Origin: Spirochaetes bacterium RBG_16_49_21
Lineage (GTDB): Bacteria > Spirochaetota > UBA4802 > UBA5550
Assembly: GCA_001829495.1 (NCBI GenBank)
Contig: MIBJ01000055.1
Coordinates: 3,498-58,829, forward strand
Length of the DNA stretch: 55,332 nt
Direction: 5' to 3'
Shown one piece after another: positions 16,765-25,333 of this stretch. The notes under the pieces are model-generated. The model saw nothing but the letters and a program-made list of their open reading frames with translations, made no database searches and was not told where the DNA came from. The position numbers were made by a program, and so were the translations under genes. Position 1 is the stretch's first letter. Every line of letters begins with the position of its first letter.

Positions 16765-17180
16765 TGTTTGCTCCTTCATGAAGATGATTATTTGCAAATA
16801 AATAAAATATATGGTGTTCCGGTTATGCCATTGTATTACTAAAGAAAATATCGGTTAATAAATGTGTAATATTAAATATAAAATTTTCAGCCCCACGGTG
16901 CTATAACTTAAATATCAGGATATCCTTATGTCCCCTACCCGTAATAAAATCAGAAATTCAAACATTATGCGCCATGCGGCACATTAATTAAATTATTATA
17001 TAATAATTAGAGCGCTTGTCAAGAAATTAATGTCATGCAGAAATCATATTATTCAAATGGCAAGAGCGCCCGATTATAATTTTTTATCTGCTCATAAGCC
17101 CCCTCAGGGGGTTGGAATTAACTATGATTTTTTATTGATTTATTCATCCGTAAATCTGAATGTAGCCAAAGGGGTCATCT
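16765..17180. other. Divergent spacer with the flaA promoter
   Basis: AT-rich region between flaA2 (minus) and a signal peptidase gene (plus). Apart from the flaA promoter I see no gene. The part between promoter and flaA2 would be a leader of about 220 bases with no strong hairpin. Confidence 0.6.
16995..17022 (-). promoter_or_regulatory. Sigma-70 promoter of flaA2-flaA1
   Basis: On the minus strand, a perfect -35 TTGACA (17017-17022) and a perfect -10 TATAAT (16995-17000) are 16 bp apart. This is the best promoter in the window. It points to housekeeping, not flagellar sigma-28, transcription of the sheath genes, with a start near 16988. Confidence 0.8.
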
Positions 17181-17702
17181 ATGTTGTATCAGGAAAAAAA
17201 AGCAACATTTACTATTACTATCGTCAAAATCGCCTTGATCATCAGCGGTATTATTGCGGGTTTCGCCATATCCAGAATCGTTATTGTGCCATTCCGTATG
17301 CCGGATAATTCAATGGAGCCGAATGTTCACAAGGGTGATACCCTGATAATCCTCAAGCACCTCTCTCCGGAGCCCGGAGATATTGTGATCTTTGACAGCC
17401 CCGCAGAACCGGGACGGGTTCTCATTAAAAGGGTGATATCAACCGAGGGGGACGCTGTTGAAATAAGAGACAAGGCGGTATACATCAATAATAAAAAATT
17501 CGATTTCAGGTGGAAAACCAGATCGGTCGACAAAAGGATTTTCCCCATGATTTTTACCCATCGCGACGCCATGCCGGCGCTAAAAACAGGCAGGAACCAA
17601 TATTTTGTCCTGAGCGATAATCTCGATCAGGGATTCGACAGCAGAACCCTGGGGCTGATACGCAAAGCCTCGATAATCGGGAAAATGATTTATAAATATT
17701 AA
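17181..17702 (+). CDS. Signal peptidase I, second copy
   Basis: A 173-residue S26-family signal peptidase. One membrane anchor (about 12-34) is followed by the catalytic Ser44 in PDNSMEP and the general-base Lys83 in LIKRVIS. Then come GDAVEIRDKAVYINNKK and the SDNLDQGFDSR box matching the family GDN-x-SxDSR. The Gly of that box is replaced by Ser. It is shorter than the other signal peptidase here (50118-51212, 364 residues) and lacks its long N-terminal extension. AAAGGGG lies six bases before the ATG. It stands alone on the plus strand, divergent from flaA2. It should cleave signal peptides on the outer face of the inner membrane; its substrates are unknown. Confidence 0.85.
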   Translation: MLYQEKKATFTITIVKIALIISGIIAGFAISRIVIVPFRMPDNSMEPNVHKGDTLIILKHLSPEPGDIVIFDSPAEPGRVLIKRVISTEGDAVEIRDKAVYINNKKFDFRWKTRSVDKRIFPMIFTHRDAMPALKTGRNQYFVLSDNLDQGFDSRTLGLIRKASIIGKMIYKY

Positions 17703-17844
17703 TATCCATTCGCGCGACCGGACGGTCGGACGCCTTTTCAACGCTTCATGCCGGAATTTAGTTGACGTTATCAATTTTTGAATGTTCTTTATAGAATAGC
17801 ACGATGCGGGTGCCTTGAGCAATGCGGATCCCGGGAGACGTTTC

Positions 17845-20331
17845 ATGACAAAAGCTATCATCATGGCCGGCGGCGAAGGGACGAGGCTCAGGCCCTTGAC
17901 CTGCAACAGGCCCAAACCGATGGTCCCGATCGTCAACAAGCCCGTTATCGAGCATGTGATCAACCTCCTGCGCAGGCACGAAATCAGGGAAATTGTCATA
18001 AGCCTTTTCTACCTTCCCGAAAACGTGCAGAACTATTTCGGCGACGGATCCGAGTGGGATGTCAACATAACCTACTCAATTGAAGAAACTCCGCTCGGCA
18101 CCGCCGGCGGAGTAAAGGAAGCGGCCGGGGAAATCAATGACACGATCGTGGTATTGAGCGGCGACGGCATTATCGATTTTAACATCACTGAAATACTCGA
18201 ATACCATGAGAAGCGGAAATCACCTTTTACGATTGTGTTAAAAAGGGTTAATAAGCCCACGGAATTCGGAATAGTAATCGCCGATGAACAAGGAAGAATC
18301 GAGCGATTCCTCGAAAAGCCGTCCTGGGGCGAGATATTCAGCGACACCGCCAACACGGGATTATATGTCATCGACCCGGAAATAATACGAACGTATATCC
18401 CCGCAGGACAAAAATTCGACTTCTCCCTGGAGCTTTTTCCCCTTCTTCAAAATAATAAGATCCCCCTGTACGGATACATCGCGGAAGGATATTGGAGCGA
18501 CATCGGAAACCTCACCGCCTACACCGAAGTGCACAAAGACATCCTCAATGGACTGGTGAAAATCGACTTCCCCGGAAAAAAGATCGCCCAGAATATCTGG
18601 GTCGGAAAGGACGTTGAGATTCATCCCGGCGCCCAGATCAAGGGACCGGTCGTGATCGGGAATTTCGTCAGGATCAAGGAGGGGGCGGAGGTGTCGGAAT
18701 TCTCGGTGATCGGCGACAACTGCATCATAGAGAAAAAGGCATCCATCCGCAAAACCGTCATCCTGCACAGCACCATCATCGGTCCTGAATGCGAGCTCCG
18801 CGGCGCGGTGATCGGCAAGCGCTGCGTTCTGGAGCAGCACGTATCCGTATATGAAGGCTCGATCATCAGCGACGATTGTAGAATAGGCGCCGGCGTCGAG
18901 ATCGGCACGGGCATCCGCATCTGGCCGGACAAATCGATCGAGCAGGGAACCAAGCTCGTTCAGGACATTATATGGGGCGCGCGGGAAAAAAAGACCCTCT
19001 TCGGCGCCGAAGGAATCGAGGGCACGTTCAACATCAAGATCACGCCGGAATTCGCCTCAAAGCTCGGATCGGCGATCGGAGCGTTCCTGGGCAAGGACGC
19101 AAAAGCTACCGTGAGCCGCGACACCACCTCCGCCGCCCGGCTCATCATGCGCGCTTTCACCGCAGGGCTGCTCGCCATGGGCGTCGATGTTTACGACCTG
19201 GAGATTGAATCGATGCCGGTCAACCGGTATGCCGCGAGGTTCCTCAACGCGGATATGGGCGTGTACATACAGATATCGCCCATGACGGAGCTCCGGTACA
19301 TACAGATCGACCTATACGACAAGCACGGCTACCGGATATCCACAAGCGACGAAAAAAAAATCGAAAACATATTCTTCCGCGGCGACTATCCCCGGAAAGA
19401 AGCCTTTGAAACCGGCAAGCTCATTTATCCGAGCCGTCACGTGGAATCATATATCAGCAACATTCGCTTCTATCTCGACGATTTTCCCCGCGAAAAAAAA
19501 TGGAAGGTCATCGTCGACTGCTTCAACGGCACCGCCTCCCCTGTGTTCCCCCAAATGCTCTCCGAATACGGCTGCGAGACCAGAGTGCTGCGCGGTCAGA
19601 TCAAGGAATTCACGAGCGAGCGGGAGACAAAATCAGATACGCGCGAGGCGATACAAAACATCGTGGGCATGGCCCGGATGAACCAGGAGATCGGCATAAT
19701 CGTCGGCCCGCACAGCAAAACCATAACCGTTATCGACGAGCAGGGAGAAATTCTGACCGATGAAGACATCATCGCGATCCTGTGCCTGTACTATCTTAAA
19801 TACCGCAACGAGAGGACGATAAATATTCCCGTTTCAGCCTCGATGACGCTCGAGAAGCTCATAACCTCGCGCGGCGGATCAATAACCAGGACCAGCACCA
19901 AGCTCCGGTCGCCGGCAGACGTCACGGATATCTTCCTCGGGGGGGCATCGGGCAGGTATCCGTACCTTGAGCTGCGGTACGACCCCATGTTTATCTTTCT
20001 CCGCCTTCTCCAGTATCTGAGACTTGAAAATGCCACGCTGCACGATATAAAATCGACGCTCCCCAAGGGGAATATCATACATACCTCGATTTATTGCACG
20101 TCGGATGATAAGGCGGCCGTGATGCGAAAGCTGTCCTCGGAGATCGACCAGAAAAAGATCGACCGTATCGACGGCGTCAGGATCAATGAGGGAGACGCCT
20201 GGGTGCTCGTGCTTCCGGATGCCTCCCATCCCCTGCTCCATCTCTACGGTGAGGGGGATACGGCTGAGGTGCGCGACGCCATTATGGAAGAATACTCAGT
20301 CAAAATAAAAAAATACCTGAGCAGCATCTGA
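17845..20331 (+). CDS. Nucleotidyltransferase-hexapeptide-mutase-like fusion
   Basis: An 828-residue three-part protein. Residues 1-235 are a sugar-phosphate nucleotidyltransferase with GGEGTR (9-14), the RPKPM segment with Lys24 and VLSGDGIID. Residues about 255-365 are hexapeptide (left-handed beta-helix) repeats. Residues about 395-828 have the fold pattern of phosphomannomutase/phosphoglucomutase. Such fusions are usually annotated mannose-1-phosphate guanylyltransferase/phosphomannomutase. The mutase part lacks the catalytic phosphoserine loop (QISPMTEL around S478 in place of TASHNP) and the DxDxDR metal loop (GPHSKTITVID at 621-631), so only the transferase half is expected to be active. 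GGGAG seven bases upstream supports ATG 17845. An M20 peptidase gene follows after 13 bases. Confidence 0.85.
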   Translation: MTKAIIMAGGEGTRLRPLTCNRPKPMVPIVNKPVIEHVINLLRRHEIREIVISLFYLPENVQNYFGDGSEWDVNITYSIEETPLGTAGGVKEAAGEINDTIVVLSGDGIIDFNITEILEYHEKRKSPFTIVLKRVNKPTEFGIVIADEQGRIERFLEKPSWGEIFSDTANTGLYVIDPEIIRTYIPAGQKFDFSLELFPLLQNNKIPLYGYIAEGYWSDIGNLTAYTEVHKDILNGLVKIDFPGKKIAQNIWVGKDVEIHPGAQIKGPVVIGNFVRIKEGAEVSEFSVIGDNCIIEKKASIRKTVILHSTIIGPECELRGAVIGKRCVLEQHVSVYEGSIISDDCRIGAGVEIGTGIRIWPDKSIEQGTKLVQDIIWGAREKKTLFGAEGIEGTFNIKITPEFASKLGSAIGAFLGKDAKATVSRDTTSAARLIMRAFTAGLLAMGVDVYDLEIESMPVNRYAARFLNADMGVYIQISPMTELRYIQIDLYDKHGYRISTSDEKKIENIFFRGDYPRKEAFETGKLIYPSRHVESYISNIRFYLDDFPREKKWKVIVDCFNGTASPVFPQMLSEYGCETRVLRGQIKEFTSERETKSDTREAIQNIVGMARMNQEIGIIVGPHSKTITVIDEQGEILTDEDIIAILCLYYLKYRNERTINIPVSASMTLEKLITSRGGSITRTSTKLRSPADVTDIFLGGASGRYPYLELRYDPMFIFLRLLQYLRLENATLHDIKSTLPKGNIIHTSIYCTSDDKAAVMRKLSSEIDQKKIDRIDGVRINEGDAWVLVLPDASHPLLHLYGEGDTAEVRDAIMEEYSVKIKKYLSSI

Positions 20332-20344
20332 AAGCGAGGCCGAT

Positions 20345-21445
20345 ATGTACCTGATCAACAGAAAGCGCCTTATCAGAACCTTTTCGGAACTGGTAAGAAT
20401 TTCCTCGCCTTCCTGGAAGGAAGCCCTGGTCCGCGAATATATCATTCGTTCGGTCAAAAAACTCCCGGTAATTTGTAAAAAGTATCCATGCGGGAGCTCG
20501 CACAACCTGCTTCTGACCATGGACGGCGAAAGAAAAAGGAAGCCGATACTCTTCTCCGCCCACATGGATACCGTTACGCCGTGCGAGAAGGTTAAACCGG
20601 TAGTTACCGATAAAAAGATAGCCTCAGACGGCACGACTATACTCGGAAGCGACGACAAGGCGGCGATCGCGATGTTTCTCGAAAGCCTTACGGTCATTGC
20701 CGAGACCGGAATGCCTCACGGCCCGATAGAGATGCTCTTCTCCTGCGCGGAGGAGGTGGGGCTGTGCGGAATCAAATGCTTTAACATGCCGCTTCTTAAG
20801 TCGAGACACGCCTTCGTGTTCGACAGCGACGGGCATATCGGGAAAATCGTGCTCAAGGCCCCCTACCATTCCACCATGAAAATATCGGTCATCGGTAAGG
20901 CGGCCCATGCAGGCATGGAGCCTGAAAAGGGGATCAACGCCATCAAGGTGCTGTCCGAGATCATCATGCGCCTCCCCTCAGGGAGGATCGACCATGAGAC
21001 GACCCTGAACGTGGGAACCATCGCAGGCGGCAGAGCGACGAATATCGTTGCCGAAGAAGCGTACTGCGTGCTCGAAGTCAGGTCGATAGACAGAAAAAAG
21101 CTCATGCTCAACGAGGCTCTCGTCCGCGAAACGGCCAGGGAGACTGCCGCGCGGTTCAGCGCGCGCTGCACGATAACGCGCAGTCTTGAGTATTCCGGCT
21201 TCAGTATAAGCCAGGACGACCCGGTCGTGCGGGCCGCCGTCGGCGCCATGCGGCGGATCGGCATCACGCATCAATTCGAAATCTCAGGCGGGGGAAGCGA
21301 CACCAATATATTCAACAAGGCCGGCATACGGGCCGTCAATCTTTCCGCGGGAATGCAGAGCGTTCACACCGGGCGCGAATATATTCTTATCCGCGATCTC
21401 GTTGACGGCGCGAGACTGGTGCTGTCGATTATTGATTTAATCTGA
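20345..21445 (+). CDS. M20-family metallopeptidase (PepT-like)
   Basis: A 366-residue zinc peptidase of the M20 family, closest in look to the tripeptidase-T-like group. Metal-binding and catalytic residues visible: H73 and D75 in SAHMDTV, D103/D104 in GSDDKAA, E136 and E137 in SCAEEVGL, D160/D162 in FDSDG, and a C-terminal His in QSVHTGREY. The dimerisation insert runs from about 175 to 285 (KAAHAGMEPEKG to LEVRSID). No signal peptide, so it should act on small peptides in the cytoplasm. GAGG lies five bases upstream, and the gene follows the nucleotidyltransferase fusion by 13 bases, suggesting one transcript. Its 3' end abuts the remnant of a FecR-like gene. Confidence 0.9.
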   Translation: MYLINRKRLIRTFSELVRISSPSWKEALVREYIIRSVKKLPVICKKYPCGSSHNLLLTMDGERKRKPILFSAHMDTVTPCEKVKPVVTDKKIASDGTTILGSDDKAAIAMFLESLTVIAETGMPHGPIEMLFSCAEEVGLCGIKCFNMPLLKSRHAFVFDSDGHIGKIVLKAPYHSTMKISVIGKAAHAGMEPEKGINAIKVLSEIIMRLPSGRIDHETTLNVGTIAGGRATNIVAEEAYCVLEVRSIDRKKLMLNEALVRETARETAARFSARCTITRSLEYSGFSISQDDPVVRAAVGAMRRIGITHQFEISGGGSDTNIFNKAGIRAVNLSAGMQSVHTGREYILIRDLVDGARLVLSIIDLI

Positions 21446-21448
21446 ATT

Positions 21449-21711
21449 TTAAAATTTTTCGCCGGTAGCAAGATCGAGCTGCATCTCGCCTCCCGGGGAG
21501 GCAACCCGCCGATCTTGATGTCGCAGAAGGAATCAGCCCCCGTCTGTATCATATCCCGCTCATTCACCGGATCCCCTATTTGAGCCGCAGCATTATTTTT
21601 CGTCACCTCTCCGATCATGAAGATAATCGTTGAATGCTCGTCTCCCTTCTCCTTGACGCATCCCAGCGCAGCTGCCAGCGGTATGACCAGAAACAGTGCC
21701 AAGCTCTTCAT
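21449..21711 (-). pseudogene. Decayed FecR-domain lipoprotein gene
   Basis: ATG 21711 has a perfect GGAGG six bases upstream and opens a lipoprotein: a hydrophobic stretch, then Cys18 in AAALGC. A FecR-type start follows (IFMIGEVTKNNAAAQIGDPV, then RDMIQTGADSFCDIKI). At that point the frame changes to nonsense that runs into the antisense of the M20 gene. The other frame then reads GGEMQLDLATGEKF before TAA 21449, which looks like a later piece of the same domain. This fits an internal deletion with frameshift and loss of the rest. FecR-like lipoproteins are common in spirochaetes. Confidence 0.6.
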
Positions 21712-22172
21712 ATGAAGCCTCCTTAATACATTACCTAAAAACCCCCTCAATCCACCTGATCTCACCCCCGGCCCCTCTCCCAATCGGCTGACTTCTACCC
21801 GCATCTCCTTCTCTCATGCCCCCCAAACCTGCCGGACAGGATGTCCCAATGTCGCGGAGTACAGGAGGTACGAGAGCGACCCCCAGAGGGGGGCTTATGT
21901 TCACCTGCAACTCAGCCCATCGGCTCGACATACTCCCAAGAAAACAATGGTGCATGTTCATCACTTATCATGCTCATCTGACAAGCTTTTAAGTCCCCCT
22001 CCGGGGGATTTAGGGGGCCAACGCGTGAGATGTAGATAGAAGTCAGCCAATTTGGAGAGGGGGAGCTTATCTCCGACTCAAATACATTATATATACACAG
22101 ATATAGCGCCAAGGGGCAATAAAAATAAAAAATATATTTGAAAAAACTCCGCCGATATAGGGCACTATATCC
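21712..22172. other. Repeat-rich spacer of 461 bases
   Basis: No gene. Most of it is an element with inverted ends at 21772-21797 and 22037-22063. Inside is the AAGTCCCCCTCCGGGGGATT motif shared with 28325 and, reversed, with the window end. Confidence 0.7.
21772..22063. repeat. Inverted-repeat element of about 290 bp
   Basis: The left end CCCCTCTCCCAATCGGCTGA continues ...CTTCTA and pairs with TAGAAGTCAGCCAATTTGG plus AGAGGGG at the right, with two mismatches. The inside carries smaller GC-rich hairpins. It looks like a non-autonomous mobile element (MITE); no transposase frame is present. Confidence 0.75.
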
Positions 22173-23438
22173 ATGAATGAGACTAAAAAAAATATCCTTC
22201 TGGGAATGATCATCGGCGACGCGATCGGCTCAGGTTTTGACGGGCTCGGGCGCGGCCATATCCGATCCCATTTCAAGGAAATCGGGGGCTACCCGGATCC
22301 TGCTCCGGCATTGAAGGGCAGGATGGAGAGATGGAGAAAGCCGGGGTTCTATTCCAGCATATCCCAGTTCGGCCTGCTCGTTGCCGCATGTCCGCAGGGG
22401 ACTGCCGTTGCTGAATCGTTCACCGAATATATTGTAAGATGCCCCGAAGTCAAGGAGAGCGAATCCGGCGTTTTCCGCCATCCTGACGGCGTTGAAAAAA
22501 ATCTGATCGCCAGAATTAAGAATCCCGGCCGCCAAATCGCGATCCCGGAGCAGCCCAGCGTGAGAGTAATTTCTTCAAGCATCCCCCTCTCCTTACGCGA
22601 TAATTCCTTTTTTGAACAAATAATCGACGCGATTTCCTACGTCCGTCTGTTCACGCGCGACGTATCCACCCTGTCCGGAGCTTTATCGATCACATCGCTC
22701 CTGCGTTATCTGATGGAAGACCGGCCGCCGTCGACCAATTATTCAGAGGCCTGCCTTGAGAGCAACGGCCTCCTCATAGAAGAGATAAGCGCCAATCCGG
22801 GCGCTCTGTTTAATTCCGGAATCAACCCCGGCGCGCTTGAGGCCGGATTAAAAGAGCTGAATGATATACTCTCGCCGGTAGCAAACATCAAAGACGAAAC
22901 GGAAGCGGAAGCCGTCATATGCGCCCGCATGAATAACCGGCTGAAAACCCCTATCACCCGGGCGTCCGTGAATATACCGCATGCCCTCATCCCCTACGCG
23001 CTCGTGTTGAGCGCCATCCATGGGGATGATCCTTCCGCCCTGTATCAAGCAGCAATGAAGGGCGGCTCGGCCGCGGCCCTGACCGCCCTGTGCGGGTCCT
23101 TGAGGGCATGCGTGTTCGGCACGACGGCAATACCGGAAATATTGGTCCAGAATCTGGCAAACAGGAAAAAAGTAACGGCGATCGTCAATTCCCTGAAAGA
23201 CGGCGCGATATCAGCACCGGCAATTGAAGATTTCCTCCGTACGGAAGCCTCCCTGACCGGGAAAGAGGGGGAAGAGCTGAGGGCGAAACAGCGGCATAAC
23301 AGAAAAAAACCGAAGCATGATATGCCGCGGCCAGACAGGGAAAGCAAGCTCTCAAAATATGCCGTCGAATCATGGACAAAGATCGACAAGGCACGATGGA
23401 GGAAAGAAAAAAAAAAGATGGATAAAAACATCCCGTAG
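22173..23438 (+). CDS. ADP-ribosylglycohydrolase-like protein, metal sites lost
   Basis: A 421-residue protein with the outline of the ARH/DraG family, which removes ADP-ribose from proteins with two Mg ions. The entry helix GMIIGDAIGSGFDGL (11-25) and the C-terminal GGSAAALTALCGSLRA segment (297-312) keep the family frame. The metal ligands are gone: the usual TDDT tract reads SSISQ (61-65), and GGDTD reads GGSAA (297-301). The protein is therefore unlikely to hydrolyse ADP-ribose by the known mechanism; it might bind it. A Lys/Arg-rich tail of about 60 residues follows from 362. No Shine-Dalgarno sequence is seen. The stop codon lies inside a palindromic repeat. Confidence 0.7.
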   Translation: MNETKKNILLGMIIGDAIGSGFDGLGRGHIRSHFKEIGGYPDPAPALKGRMERWRKPGFYSSISQFGLLVAACPQGTAVAESFTEYIVRCPEVKESESGVFRHPDGVEKNLIARIKNPGRQIAIPEQPSVRVISSSIPLSLRDNSFFEQIIDAISYVRLFTRDVSTLSGALSITSLLRYLMEDRPPSTNYSEACLESNGLLIEEISANPGALFNSGINPGALEAGLKELNDILSPVANIKDETEAEAVICARMNNRLKTPITRASVNIPHALIPYALVLSAIHGDDPSALYQAAMKGGSAAALTALCGSLRACVFGTTAIPEILVQNLANRKKVTAIVNSLKDGAISAPAIEDFLRTEASLTGKEGEELRAKQRHNRKKPKHDMPRPDRESKLSKYAVESWTKIDKARWRKEKKKMDKNIP

Positions 23439-23512
23439 GAGCGCATAATGATGCGCCCCTACTAAAAAATATTTGACAAAATGCGTAAGGGCGAATTATA
23501 ATTCGCCCCTAC
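23435..23512. repeat. Pair of palindromic hairpins
   Basis: Two related hairpins: GTAGGAGCGCAT with ATGCGCCCCTAC (23435-23462), and CGTAAGGGCGAATT with AATTCGCCCCTACG (23484-23512). They share the GTAxGxGCG...CGCCCCTAC pattern. The first contains the TAG stop of the preceding gene. Confidence 0.8.
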
Positions 23513-23552
23513 GGGTATTCGCGCATGGCAATCAAAATCATGGAGGAATTAT

Positions 23553-24518
23553 ATGTCACATAACATTAGCAGGCTGACCGTCATCATATATGCGCTCTTC
23601 ATGCTCTTATCGCTCCGGGATCTCTATTCAAAAAATTTTGACTTCCGAATGATAGACATTTCCCGGTTAAATCGATACGACGAAGACCGGATCGCCTATC
23701 AACAATACGAAAAATCATACGATCAATTCCGGATCGATACAGAGGATAATTCCATCGCCGCGCTCATGATAATCAAGGATAAAAGAATATATCTATTCGA
23801 GGACGGATACGATAATCCGGAGGCGATACGGAAAAAGGCGTTCATGTACGCAACCGGGAACCAGATGAGCCCCGACCTTTGGGAAAATAAAATATCCGGG
23901 AACCCGAATTTTTTCATGGCAACGGACAGAAAGGTGGAGCTTTTGAAAAACAACTCAAAAGAATGGATCGCCAGCAACTATAAGGATTATTATTCCAGTA
24001 TACGGAATGAATTCCTTAAAAGGCATGTCTCTATTTTCCTGTCGCTTATCATCAGCAGGACCGATACCGATATGATCATGACGCGGAAAGAGCTTCCCAA
24101 AAAAATCTCGGATCAGAGCCCTGCAAAATATTCACTGTCGGTCGTCGCCCATACAAAGGACGGCGGAGCGGTATATTTCGCCGAGGACGCGGATGGAGAC
24201 GGTATTACCGAAACATTTACGGTTAATACGACCGATGGATTCAGCTGGGGATATAAAGCAGGGGCGAACATGATAAACATCATAAGCAATACGCAGAAGG
24301 ATGTTGAGAGAATAATAGGGAAAATCACCTATTTTGCCTACTATGGCTCCCCGGCGGAAGAGCTGATAGTCAAAAAATCGTTCCCGACGCAGGATAGAAT
24401 ATCCGAGATGATCAATGATCTCTACCGGATTGACCCGGATACCGTGAAATTTTTAAAAGATAATAAAATCAACCTGGAAGAATCCGTTGATAAAGCCGGC
24501 AAGGGAGAAAACAAATAA
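23553..24518 (+). CDS. Exported protein, unknown function
   Basis: A 321-residue protein with a hydrophobic N-terminal segment at about 9-24, which reads as a signal peptide or anchor, followed by a polar, charged mature part. I recognise no domain. The stretch VYFAEDADGDGITETFTVNT (about 208-227) resembles the calcium-binding DxDGDG loops of secreted repeat proteins but occurs only once. GGAGG six bases before the ATG is an ideal start. It converges on the M23 peptidase gene with four bases between stops. Confidence 0.7.
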   Translation: MSHNISRLTVIIYALFMLLSLRDLYSKNFDFRMIDISRLNRYDEDRIAYQQYEKSYDQFRIDTEDNSIAALMIIKDKRIYLFEDGYDNPEAIRKKAFMYATGNQMSPDLWENKISGNPNFFMATDRKVELLKNNSKEWIASNYKDYYSSIRNEFLKRHVSIFLSLIISRTDTDMIMTRKELPKKISDQSPAKYSLSVVAHTKDGGAVYFAEDADGDGITETFTVNTTDGFSWGYKAGANMINIISNTQKDVERIIGKITYFAYYGSPAEELIVKKSFPTQDRISEMINDLYRIDPDTVKFLKDNKINLEESVDKAGKGENK

Positions 24519-24522
24519 TTAA

Positions 24523-25248
24523 CTATTTCCAATTTCGGACCGCATGCAGGTTCACCAAATTTTCTTTATAGGGCAGAAAATCAAGAGGGTTAAGGGGGAT
24601 ATCATTATATCTGATCTCGAAATGAAGGTGATTGCCGGTTGATGTGCCGGTAGTCCCCACGAGGCCTATAACCTGGCCCTTTTTGATGCAATCGCCCTCT
24701 TTTACCAGAATTTTAAAGCAATGGGCGTATCGCGTAAAAAAATTATCCCGATGCTCCATGCATATTGTCCAGCCGAATCCCCCCTCGTATCTGGTCGATA
24801 AGACCCTGCCGTCCATCGCCGCCACAATCGGCGTGCCCTGGGTTGCGGGCATATCGGTTCCCGTATGGAATCGAGCTCCCCGCTGTCCGAAGGAGGAGGA
24901 AATATTTTTTACCTGCGCCAGGGGCCAGATAAAATCGCTTTTGCGCGTAAGAACCGTTTCCTTCTTGATGCCCTGAGCTTCCAATTCCTTAATGTATTTT
25001 TCCGAATAAGGAATGAATAAATACTCCCGGTATCTGATACGGCCGTTGACATCTTCGACGTCTTTTTTTGTAATACAGAATTTGCTGACATAATAGCTCA
25101 GGTTTGCCGGGGAGATCACCAACACCCATATGCCGACGCGCCCCTTATATTCCTGGAAGTTCCGATCATCCACCGGTATCCGCTCATCAGCATAAAGTGC
25201 GACGATTATTAAAAATAAAAATATTACGATTCCGATTAACCTTCTCAT
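24523..25248 (-). CDS. M23-family peptidoglycan endopeptidase
   Basis: A 241-residue exported LytM-type peptidase. Signal segment 4-20. The M23 domain occupies about 115-230 with all zinc and catalytic residues: H128 and D132 in HTGTD, H176 in TRYAH, and H207/H209 in NHLHFE. These enzymes cut peptide crosslinks in peptidoglycan in the periplasm. The N-terminal part (25-105) is a small beta-rich region without a recognised domain. AAGGAGA four bases before the ATG supports the start. It shares strand and theme with the polysaccharide deacetylase upstream, 85 bases away. Confidence 0.92.
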   Translation of the reverse strand: MRRLIGIVIFLFLIIVALYADERIPVDDRNFQEYKGRVGIWVLVISPANLSYYVSKFCITKKDVEDVNGRIRYREYLFIPYSEKYIKELEAQGIKKETVLTRKSDFIWPLAQVKNISSSFGQRGARFHTGTDMPATQGTPIVAAMDGRVLSTRYEGGFGWTICMEHRDNFFTRYAHCFKILVKEGDCIKKGQVIGLVGTTGTSTGNHLHFEIRYNDIPLNPLDFLPYKENLVNLHAVRNWK

Positions 25249-25333
25249 GCCATCTCCTTAGCAAGAAGGGTTAAATAATAATTATTCCGTCCATAGTTTG
25301 TCAATGAAAAAATTTGTCTCCGGTCTGACGGTG

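Noticed and set aside
17030-17308. 92-codon frame upstream of the second signal peptidase
   Set aside because: It begins in the flaA promoter region and overlaps a gene with a good start signal in another frame.
20296-20697. Minus-strand frames across the M20 peptidase gene
   Set aside because: Antisense to a gene with all catalytic residues; no independent evidence.
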